Positions 33,201 through 42,329 of a stretch of DNA of 64,000 nt are shown here, in pieces. The DNA is from Omphalotus guepiniiformis. Its lineage: Eukaryota; Basidiomycota; Agaricomycetes; Agaricales; Omphalotaceae. Where the stretch lies: the NCBI GenBank assembly GCA_028554645.1, contig JAQOOI010000017.1, positions 62,001 to 126,000 on the forward strand, given 5' to 3'. The translations under genes and the position numbers were made by a program. The notes under the pieces were generated by a model. The model was not told the DNA's origin. It saw nothing but the letters and a program-made list of their open reading frames with translations, and searched no databases. The stretch's first letter is position 1, and each line of letters opens with the position of its first letter.

Positions 33201-33828
33201 TCACGGGCGTACCCAGCCCTGACCAGGACCAAGGGAAGGGTAGTGCCCGAGGGGATCAAAATTGACGATGACCGTCTCACCGCGCTCCTGGAAATCGATA
33301 TAAGCCTGCCGGGCTTCGGACTCTGTAGGGTAGTACTTCCAGCGGTTGTTTGGTACTCCCTCAACAAGGCGAAGAGCATTGGTCCTAATATTGGCAAGAC
33401 TGTAAGACTGAGATAAGAGATATAGAAAGGGACAATACTTACTTTCCTCGAACCCAGCCTACCCTGAGCCCTACCCAAACTGTGTACCACCGAAGCTCTG
33501 CGTCAGGCAAGTCGTCAGGGATATTGTTGGACACGCCTTTGTCAACAGGAAGGGGTTGCTGACATGTTGCGCAAATTGGGCGAGAAATAGACACAGATGG
33601 AACATGGGAGGTAGCATCAGACGGAGCAAAATTGGGTGCTGTAAGTCCGGGAGGAGGGATAGCGTTCACCTGAGGGGGAGAACGAGCACTGGGTACTATA
33701 ACATACAAATCAGACCCAGAGTTGTTGATAGGAGAACTGAGTGCCTACGTACCTGCCTGGACAGTGCGCAGATATTGCTGGATGAAGTTGGACTGCTCGG
33801 GCGTCAAATTGAGAGAGAGTTCGACCAT
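33201..33828 (-). CDS. Cassette gene 4A: RNase H1 hybrid-binding-like (viroplasmin-like) domain protein
   Basis: Starts 'MVELSLNLTPEQSNFIQQYL'. After an intron, a Pro/Ser-rich stretch leads to 'ICATCQQPLP' and the C-terminal domain. The domain reads 'LRWYTVWVGLRVGWVRG' and, past an intron whose acceptor is the second of two AGs (CAGTCTTACAG), 'NIRTNALRLVEGVPNNRWK' and 'YYPTESEARQAYIDFQERG'. That is the pattern of the N-terminal hybrid-binding domain of eukaryotic RNase H1 and caulimovirus viroplasmin: aromatic-V-x-V/G-x2-G, then V-x-G-V-x-N, then F/Y-x-T/S-x2-E-A. No RNase H catalytic domain follows. Gene 4B (53370-54248) has the same domain. RNA-DNA hybrid or double-stranded RNA binding is a family expectation, not shown here. 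Confidence 0.75.
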
Positions 33829-34053
33829 ATCAAATTGATGCAGGGGTGTGTGAGATTAGTTCAGTGATCTCGGGGCTTTTAGCTAGACAGCTGTACAGTT
33901 TCAGGGAAATAGCCGAAACTCGGCACTTCGGCATCATGTGTGTGTTTCCGTCAGTTAGGTTCATTGGTTGATATATCATCTATTCTCAATATCATAACTC
34001 ATTTGTAAGTGATAATTTATTCTCAGAGAAATGTAAATAACCTTACTCTTTCA

Positions 34054-36233
34054 ATGATAGAATTGATGGCACCTGCTGGTTGGACATCGCCGGAGCAGAA
34101 GGCGTTTCTCCTTACATGGACGGCAGACTATATTCAAGCCAAAGGCATTTCTCGATTGGACCAATTTTGGCCTAAACTCATGGACAAGTTCTTCGAAAAA
34201 TGGTCCGAGTCGCTATCTGATGAGGAACGTGCTGAAGCTTCCACTGAGGAAGCCGTTCGCCAAGTTCTAAAAGCAAAAACTGCCACACGTACTTCGGTAG
34301 GTATTACATGTGCTCATAATGGCCCTCAATCCTAACATACTTATGTATAGCAACTCAAAACTTGGTTTCGATCTCATGTAGATAAGAAATCTCGTCAAAC
34401 ACCTGTGATGGCAAGAGCGGCCCCTATCTTCCAGTCCATCATGGCGCAGCCGAAGCCTACACGTGTCCGCCAGCCACATGAAGAGTATTCAGCACGTTAC
34501 TATGAGGAACGCGTGAAGCCTTTGGTAGATGCACGAATCGCTGCCCGGAAGGCGGAGCTGCGTGGGGAGGGAGATAAAGCAGATCTGTCAGGTGGAGAAT
34601 CTGGGGAAGCCGATCAACAGGCTACTGATGTTGGTCTTCCTGCCTTGGGTCTGGATAGTCTGGAGCCATCTGGCGGGACTTTGAAGCTCTCGCATTCAGA
34701 GACACTTAAGATCATCCTGACATGCACCCGTGAGGCGTATGCAAATGAGTGTGACAGTATCAAAGAAGAGGTGGAGAGGGCTATCGAGAAGGCAAAGCAG
34801 GAAGCGAAGGAACGCAAGCAGATCAAATTAGAGGCCAACTCTGATCAAGCGAGAACTTCAGCGGAGTATCACCGGTATGTCTGCGGCTATACTCTTAGGT
34901 GTTGACATCACCGACTCATAACTCAATAATAGTGCAATTGAGCAACTTCCTTCGGTTCTTAAAACATTTTTTGATGAGGCTGCCAATCAAACTGGCTGGA
35001 ATTTCACATTAATTTGTGGTGGACCGGACCCAGTGAATAGAGGCCGTCTTCGTACGTTCTCGTAAGTCATTTCATCATTTGTATATTGCGTTTGACTAAC
35101 TGTCTCATATAGTTGGCATACGGGAAAGACGTTCAACAACAAGAGCTATGGCGATGCAAGCCCTAACTTTCAGAAAATGTATGTCAAGCCTTTCAAACAG
35201 TATTTGTCTAACGTTTATCGTGCGTAATGCTTATTGCATCTGTGTGAATTTGACTAACTTATATTACTTTTAAATAGCACCTGAGATACAGAGTATGCGT
35301 GCATTGCGTGAAGAAGATTTTAGCCACGGTGCCTCCCCTGAGAAAGCTGAAAACACTGTACCTGATATACCTCTGGCAACAACTGATATTTCGGTAGCCA
35401 AATCTGCTCTCGCTGCTCCTGTGGTCGAACCTACAGCTGATCCTGCTGCTCCTGCAGTCGAACCTGTAGCTGATCGTGCGGCTTCTCCTGATGCTGCAGT
35501 TGCTGAACCTACAGCCAGTGGAACTACCCCTCCTGTTGTCGTTGCCGAACCTCTCGCTGTTGAAGCCGCTGCTAAACCTCCCGCTGCTGCTGATGTTACT
35601 ACTCCTGAAATTCCCGCTGCTGTCAGTGCTGCTGTTGCCGAACCTCCTGCTGTTGAACCTCCTACTGTTGAACCTCCTGCTTCTGCTGTCGAGCCTGCAA
35701 CTACTTCTGTTGCCGTTGACAAACCTCCTGCTATCAAACCTGCATTGCTTGTTCCTGTCAATGACATCACATTTCCAGACTCTCCTTCACCTTCTCGAGC
35801 CAATGACTCTACGTTCGACAATGAAAGCTACATTGATCCAGTCCTTCGAAGCCCTCCTGCTGGTGGTGGTGCAATTCAGTCTCGCTCAGAAGAAATGTCC
35901 GGTATTACCTCATCAGCATCAGAAGCTCCAGCACCAAATGTAACGGAGCAACCCAAGACCTCTGCCCTTGCTCAAAAGTGCGCTGCAACTGGGAAAGAGA
36001 ACGTCCCTCCTTTGGATTCATCTCCACTTGACCCTATTCAGCCTGTTGGACGTCGTCGAGTACGACCACCGGTCCGGGAAGCTCTTACCCTTGCAGAGCG
36101 CTCGAAGTTGCGTTTGGAGAGTAACGGTGCAGAGGAACCGAAGAAGCAACTGAAGAAGGACACTGTGGGAAAGCGTGCAGCTCGCGAGACTGCAAGTCAG
36201 CAGCCCAAGTCCAAGCGTTTGAGGGTCCAATGA
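34054..36233 (+). CDS. Cassette gene 5A: GWNF-GGP core protein with VEP repeats and KEN motif
   Basis: The start could be 34009, 34054 or 34066; 34054 ('MIELMAPAGW') is chosen because upstream codons look untranslated. The first domain ('TSPEQKAFLLTWTADYIQAK', 'WPKLMDKFFEKWSE', then over an intron 'LKTWFRSHVDKKSRQ') is helical. A lysine/glutamate-rich coiled coil follows ('EEVERAIEKAKQEAKERKQI'). Then comes the core 'NQTGWNFTLICGGPDP', split by introns from 'WHTGKTFNNKSYGDASPNF'. From about 35380 there is a Pro/Ala/Val-Glu-Pro-rich low-complexity region, then 'GKENVPP' and a basic tail 'KRAARETA...PKSKRLRVQ', a likely nuclear signal. Homologous gene 5B (54600-56710) keeps every part. Function unknown. 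Confidence 0.75.
35400..35735 (+). repeat. VEP/AEP low-complexity coding repeat in gene 5A
   Basis: Imperfect repeats of about 12 to 15 bases encoding Val/Ala-Glu-Pro and Pro-Pro units ('VAEPPAVEPPTVEPPA'). The other frames show long Leu-rich and Gly/Ala-rich open frames that are shadows of this repeat. Confidence 0.7.
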
Positions 36234-36479
36234 GTAGCATCTCTCACATTATTTACTTGGCAAAAATATATTCCTACATTTAGATACTCAGTAAAGATAT
36301 ATCAGAACAATATTTTGTTCAGTCATTATATCTACAAAAAATAAATATATTTCTTGGCTAAGCTGAAGGCAAGTCGCCTTGCTCCAAGCGAGGTTCTCCA
36401 AACCCATAATGTAGCAACCAAATACACACATACAAGCAAACCTGTTCCTCACATGACTGAAATCACGAGTATATGACTC

Positions 36480-36532
36480 ATGGTCAAAATTTCGGGCATC
36501 TCGGAGTCCGAGATGCCCGAAATTTTGACCAT
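36480..36532. repeat. Perfect 26-bp palindrome with 1-nt centre
   Basis: The left arm (36480-36505) begins ATGGTCAAAATTTCGGG and the right arm (36507-36532) is its exact reverse complement, around a single G at 36506. It lies about 250 bases after the stop of gene 5A. It would form a near-loopless cruciform. It could be a fold-back remnant of a small inverted-repeat element. Confidence 0.85.
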
Positions 36533-37508
36533 CATGTGACTTGACTCATAAACTAGAGCTAAGTATCTTTTCTCAGAGTCCGCGTTTGATGGATTGTTTT
36601 CTAAATTTACGGAAGGTCACCAATTTTTTAATTATATATTTCCTACAAATCATGCGGCAAGGTTGTTGAGATCGTCAACCTCTAGTACATGTAAAGTAGT
36701 GGGAAATGAAAGAAAGTGCAAGGCAGAGCGGGATATTGTGGAAAGGGGAAGGAACATTGCGGAAAGGGCCAAGGAAACCCCATGTGCGACGGGGAGAGCG
36801 GACCGAATGATTTTGTTTTCAATTTTCATATGATATGTCAGGGGAACATTCCGAAGGCAACATCCGAATGCGAAGCCCAGAACGGTGGAAGCGAGCAAGC
36901 GCGCAGGAAAGCGGAAGTGGAAACCGATCAAACCAGACCAGGAAAAAAAAGAAGGCACGATGTCAACATCCGAGATCTGAGTGACATTTGATGCAAACAA
37001 TCCTCGTTGACGCTCGCTGACCCATCCCAAACTGAACCTACTGGCCCTACAGCTAACTGACCTGCATAGAGGTGAGCCAGTATTGATATATTACACTATA
37101 TATAACTCCTCTTACTTGGACAACAATGGGTGATGTATCACAGTATAACTTGCTATTACAATATATTTGATATATCATTATTACAGCCAGCACTCTACCA
37201 GCTCACCAGCTTTGTCCTCACCAGCTCACCAGTCGCTCCTACCCTCTATCCCTCTATCCCTCTATCCCTCTCCCTTTATCCGCCAACTGTACCACGACGC
37301 GCGCGCACTATCCTGTAGATTGAGAGTAAGTCTTCGAGGGAGGGAGGGATGCAAGGAAGGGGAAGGACAGCAAAAAAAAAATTGATGACAGCACTTGACG
37401 GATTGGGACATCAGGGACATTGGTGAGTGCTTAGCGACAATCGTGGTGAGCATTTCTCACCAGCTTACTTCGTTCCACGTGCGATTTCGGAGTCGGAGGT
37501 CTTTGAAG

Positions 37509-37650
37509 TTCGGAGATGGGTTGGTTCGGAGATGGGTCAGGTTCGGAGATGGTTAGGTTCGGAGATGGTTAGGTTCGGAGATGGGTCAGGTTCGGAGATG
37601 GCGCAGAAGTTCGGAGATGGGTCAGGTTCGGAGATGGCGCAGAAGTTTTC
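37509..37650 (+). repeat. Minisatellite, TTCGGAGATGG unit
   Basis: About eight copies of a 16 to 19-base unit built on TTCGGAGATGG(GTCA or TTAG), some with a GCGCAGAAG insert (two identical longer units near 37590 and 37625). No coding role. Confidence 0.8.
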
Positions 37651-37823
37651 GATTCCATTTTTCACGTCGTATGCGATTTCATTCAAGTGAATACAATTAT
37701 ATATACATTTACATTACTAGATTAACAATACATGGGGTTTCACGAACAATGTACCGATTCTTGAGATATAAAACGAATAAGATTAGTACTGAGAAAGACG
37801 CAAAAGAAACGAAAGGCCTACTG

Positions 37824-38256
37824 TTAAGGGGAGGATGCACGCATGATGGGCCGGATTGTGTTCATGATCACGTCTGCGGGGGACCCATCGAACTCAAAAA
37901 TCTCACAGTGTCGGTGGTGGCCTGAAAATCGTTACGACGCGTTGAAGAGAGGAGGCAGAAGACTTACAGTAGTTACATTTGTCTTGCGGGCGGCCCAAAC
38001 AGACTTCTTCGAGTTTCGCGTGGCATTCCTTTTCTACACGGAAATCAGAGAAAGACAGAGTGAGAAAATACAACGCACCTGCACGGATGTATTTAGATAC
38101 TTGCAGCGCAAAAAGCCAACGATGCTTTTGGCCATTGCACTGCCGAGCCCACTCTCGCTTTCGCCGCCGCAGATTCGTAGTTCGTCCCACTTTGTATCCT
38201 CGAGTGCCGGTAATGTGATAAACATATAGAAATCCCGGTCGATCGTGTGCTGACAT
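37824..38256 (-). CDS. GIY-YIG-like T5orf172/MUG113 domain protein
   Basis: From the ATG at 38256: 'RPGFLYVYHITGTRGYKVG' then 'RTTNLRRRKREWARQC'. This is the start of the T5orf172/DUF1766 domain, a relative of GIY-YIG nucleases. A 45-nt intron (38034-38078) joins 'KYIRA' to 'EKECHAKLEEV', supplying the E-x3-H pair. A second intron (about 37901-37963) joins 'DKCNYC' to 'HHRHCEIFEFDG', completing a C-x2-C...H zinc-like pattern. The chain ends 'TIRPIMRASSP' at 37824. About 115 residues, so essentially just the domain. It sits between cassettes A and B, as cargo or as an older gene. Nuclease activity is a family expectation only; several mushroom genomes hold many copies of this family. Confidence 0.75.
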
Positions 38257-39194
38257 CGAGGTGAAGTAGAGTGGTCGGGTTGTGTGAGGTGAATGTAGAG
38301 TGGATGGGCTGTAAGTGAGGAACGATGTTGAAAGGGATTGAGTGTTACAAGGTCGTGCTTGTCGTTTACGGAAAGATCTCGCGCGGTACGCAAGTGTGTT
38401 ATGCCATTACCATACGCGTTAGATTATGAGCGAGCCTTGAACTTATCGCATGCGTGAATTGGCATAATGATTAGATTACGCGCGTTGTAGTTTACATATC
38501 ATGGACAATCAACTACATTTCCTAAATGTGATTTTCAGTAAGTTTTCTGAGCAGATGAACGCAATCGTACCTATTTATAACTTCACGAGTTGTTGACATT
38601 CAACATTAAAATTGGCTTGACTCTCCATCTGACCGCAATGCTGCACACAGTCGCATGAATCGTGTGTCGGGCCTGTAACGTAGCAGGTGTTGGGCCTGTA
38701 GCAGTCGATGATGAAGTGACCTTGTAGTACCATTTCGAACACAGCAAAGTCGGCTTGAGGATTTCGGGCGCAGCAGTGCTGGGCACCAATACCCTGGCAA
38801 TGGCGGGATCAAAATGAGAAACTGGGATGCAATGAAGAAGTTTTACCAACCGTCCTTTCTGAGGTGGTTGCGACGTTCATTATTATATGGCCTTCTAGGA
38901 CACAGTTTTTACGGTAGATGAGGTAGATGAGGGGAGGGATGAACAGTTGTTGATTGTGCGTGTTGACAAAATCGCGGTCACATGATCTCAGAACGTGACG
39001 GTATTAGGGCTCATTATAGAGAGGGGATGGACACAAATTTTCGGTCACATGATTTCAAGTCTTATATTATATATGAATATTATTTACATTTTAGGCATTA
39101 TTTTAGTGATACTATCTACACCTACAATTTTTGGGACTACGAGTCATTCGTTTGTGGTTAATGGTAAAAAAGAACAAGAAAAGGAGAACATATT
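38257..39194. other. Inter-cassette region, right part
   Basis: About 940 bases without a supported gene. It holds a 16-base direct repeat CGGTCACATGATYTCA at 38975-38990 and 39042-39057. AT-rich toward 39150. Confidence 0.5.
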
Positions 39195-40308
39195 CTACTT
39201 GTTGCACTTGACCCAATGGGCAACCTGCTCAATGGTCGGGAGTGCATCAGGGTCATCTGATGCACTTACTTCCATCACCCACTGTTTGAAAGTGGGCGAT
39301 TCGAAGCGGTCCTCCGCGTTTTTTCTAGATAATAATATGTTCACATTGCCGAAACAAAGAATATAAAAAAATACGTACTGATTTTTAGGTGCAGCAGGTG
39401 ACTCCTCAATACGGGGAGATCCTAGAATTGCGTCGGGGGAGAAAAGGGGCACAAATTTCTTCCGAACCGCATTCGGTGCATGTTTAGTACGAATTGGTGA
39501 CGGCGAGATCATTAAGGATTCCCATGAAGGGGGAGAGGAAGTGAAGTACGGTGGTGTTTCCATACACGGCGAGAACGGAGTAGATGCCCGCCCTGCTTCT
39601 ACCTCCCAAAAGCCTGGGGAGGGTGGAGGCATTGGAAATGCACTGCGTACACGTACGGCAGGCTTCTTTTGATCTACTGGGGTAATGATGCTAGGAGATG
39701 ATGTAACCCACGGCGAAGATGCCAAGCCTGGCGTCGATGATCTCACAGGAGGAGATGAAGGAGGCAAACTCGGTGACTCGGACATAACAACCAATCTTCT
39801 ATATCCTGCCGGCGTGAAGAATGCCGGTGTAGCCGGTACTGATAAACAAGGTGAAGGCGGCGGCGTAGGGGGAGGTGTCATGCTCCGAGTGTCATTAAGG
39901 AACTGCTTTGTGATTTTCTACATCAGAAAATATGTTAGTTACGGAAACAAGAGATCAAATAACAAAACACACATGTCGAAGCCGGGTCCTGTAAACCTTC
40001 TGCCGAAATAGGGTCCACCGGGACCATCCAGCCGGAATCCACCTCGCAAACCATTGAGGTAGAATCTCGTTGAGGATCTTCCGGGGCTCCACGCCTGAGC
40101 TTAGGTTTTGAAGCTTGTCGGTCAAAAATATCTTCTGTTCCACAGTGAACTTGGAACGTGGCCTGAGTTTCGATCTCTGTTTCTGGGATCGCTGTTGCCT
40201 CCTGTAAAACACGTATTAAGTATCAGCGAGGACGATCATTGTCGACAGCATTTACTCACATCTGATATGATGTTTGATAACCTTGCCGACATCCTGCACG
40301 ATTGCCAT
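39195..40308 (-). CDS. Pro/Ser-rich protein with gene-5-like N-terminus
   Basis: The main exons read 'KFTVEQKIFLTDKLQNLSSG', 'LNEILPQWFARW' and, after an intron near 39920-39970, a long Pro/Ser-rich part ('PPPTPPPSPCLSVPATPAFF', 'SSPPVRSSTPGLASSPW'), ending 'PTIEQVAHWVKCNK'. The N-terminal segment aligns with the start of gene 5A (T-x-EQK-x-FL, then a W six to ten residues before a basic end). A likely start is the ATG at 40308, but the splice from there into 'RRQQRSQKQR' does not keep phase with the obvious sites, so the start is uncertain. It lies downstream of KDZ B and has no partner beside cassette A, so it may be a shuffled piece of an older cassette. Confidence 0.5.
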
Positions 40309-40523
40309 TTTTGTTTTTCCAGTGGCTTATCGGACTTTGAACTTTATCTACATAGCTACATAGAGGCACGTGCGTGTACCATAGGCCGACTTTCACACGT
40401 GTATTATAAACAATCGTAATATTTATTATCTGTTATTTTTTTGTACAGCAGAGTGCGCAAAAAAAATAACACATTGTATGCCGAATTAATAAAATGTTCA
40501 ATGGTCCATGAGAAGTACATACA

Positions 40524-42072
40524 TCAATCATCAACGTCGCCATCAGAGTCAGATTCAGCTCCATGTCCGATTTGCATGTGAGGGTGAATAAAACCATGAG
40601 GAAAGGCACCCAGTTTGATGTAGCGGGGTACATCTTTCCAGGCATTCATCACGAACGATTTCATGACGAGGCACACAGCACCCTGACGGCGTGCGTATGC
40701 CTGCGCTCCTGCCTTGTGGGGTATGTCGGTAATTGTGTTGCACCATTTATACCTCGAATCCCATACAGCCACCTCGTGGTCATAGAAGGCAATGACCCTT
40801 CTCATCTCCTCCTCCAGAAGAGCTACTTCTTCAGCCCACCGTTGAGCACGCGCGCGCATTTTGCACCATTCAATCCGTAAACCTGTGGGAAAATATGTGA
40901 GCATCTGAAATTTCTTAGAGAGATCAATGTACCTTCGTGCGCCGCCTCACTATTAGCCTCGACACCTCCTGCTAGCCAGATCCAGGATGTTTGCTGGCGG
41001 CCCTCGGAACGGCTTGGCGTATCATCGAGTTGCTTCAACCCACGGACATCAGCATCATCAAGTTTTCGAAGAGCGTTTTGCCACACTGTCTCCCCCAAAG
41101 CAGGACCCAACCTCAATAGAGCCTTGTAGACGCGGCGGTACTTTGCCTTCGAATCATTGAGGTGTTCCTGGATGGTGTCAATGACTGACTGAGACCGTGT
41201 TACCATAGTGAGCTGACGTGCATGGCGGTCTTTATAGCGATAAAGGGAGTCTCGAGTTAGAATATATTTGCGGATATCCGCAAGAGCGTCATGAGCCTGA
41301 CCGATGCGTAGGTCAAACTCCATCTTCTGAAATCGCCTTGGAACGTTGACAGTTCGTTGCAAATCTAGACAGGAGGATGGTAGGTACAAAGGTATATCGT
41401 ACACCGCTTCCGTTGGCTGATCTTGAAGACGAAGACTCGATAAACCAGCAATGTACTTCTCTTGATTTGGTATCCAGCTCTGAATCCTTCGCCTGAGTTT
41501 CGTTCCAACCTCGGTGACACGTGAACGACGACTGTCTCTTGTGGATTGCTTATCCAATCCTGCAGAAAGCTTCTTGAAATGTTCACTGTTGTCACCGAGG
41601 TTAGTTCTCTAGAGTAATATCAACAAAAAAAGTTTCTTACAGGCTGTCTTCCAGCTCCAACCCGATGAGTACCATCAAACTCGGTGTCATTTCAGACACT
41701 ACATCTTGGATGGCCTGTGCGGCTGCCTCTCGATCATCAGACTGCGCCAGCCGGAGCCGTATAGCGTTGAATGTCGGTGCTGTCAAGGCCATGTTAATCA
41801 GACGTGTTGATACGAAAAAGACGTGCAACGTGCCTTTTACTGTAGCTTCGAAAGGGTTTGGCTTCGAAGAATCAAATTCCCACGCCTCCACCATTTTTGT
41901 CCATTTCTTGACATCTTCTACTGGGAGTCCGGCAGAAAATTCTTCGAAATCAGCGGCATGTGAAGTGCTTTCCTCGACAGCATCCTTGACTTTAGAGAGC
42001 ATTGTCTGAGCTGCACAGATGAACGTCAATTACACTACGACTCTGAGAACTAAGCGCAACCTGCATACCGAT
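40524..42072 (-). pseudogene. KDZ transposase B, 3' part (after Ngaro insertion)
   Basis: Continues the gene starting at 50281. After a 58-nt intron (42011-42068, GTATGC...CAG) the frame reads 'AQTMLSKVKDAVEES', 'PKPNPF'-like 'DSSKPNPFEAT', then over an intron the helical C-terminus 'LRRRIQSWIPNQEKYIAGLS', 'LGETVWQNALRKLDDADVRG' and 'EEVALLEEEMRRVIAFYD', ending acidic 'ESDSDGDVDD' at 40524. Each segment has its partner in KDZ A. It is cut from its 5' part by the 6.1-kb Ngaro element, so no full transposase can be made unless the element is spliced out or removed. Confidence 0.85.
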
Positions 42073-42240
42073 GATTGCTGATCTGCCGGCGCGAAGCTGG
42101 CGAGCAGATTGAGGTCTTCGTACGGACACGTGATGCGGCTTATCCTTTCTCTTTCTCGCCGCATCACCAAGGTCGGAATCGACGTGCTCGTACGCAAGCC
42201 TCAAGTCTCTCGTTAGCACTCGTTTCTCCTCTTTTATTTC
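42073..42240 (+). repeat. Ngaro repeat A1
   Basis: 168 bases from GATTGCTGATCTGCC to CTCTTTTATTTC, repeated at 47735-47902. Confidence 0.95.
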
Positions 42241-42329
42241 GTCACTTTCTTTTAGTAGAAACTGGAGACCTCGATTCCGTTTTGTACCTTACGCTTCTCA
42301 ATAATCAAACAGCTAATAAAAACCATCCT

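Larger units (their letters stand above)
36234..37823. other. Inter-cassette region, left part
   Basis: No gene supported in about 1.6 kb. It contains the palindrome at 36480-36532, TCACCAGC and GGTGATGTATCA words at 37050-37210 that echo 25740-25880 (mainly in inverted sense), a CCCTCTAT repeat at 37245-37275, and the TTCGGAGATGG minisatellite. The shared words hint that the right end of cassette A may lie near 37.2 kb, but no ACTAGGG end motif is present. Confidence 0.45.

Noticed and set aside
35476..35943. 155-codon Leu-rich open frame
   Set aside because: Out-of-frame reading of the VEP repeat in gene 5A.
36716..36991. 91-codon Gly/Lys-rich frame 'MQGRAGYCGKGKEHCGKG'
   Set aside because: Low-complexity purine-rich DNA; no homologue pattern and no splice context.
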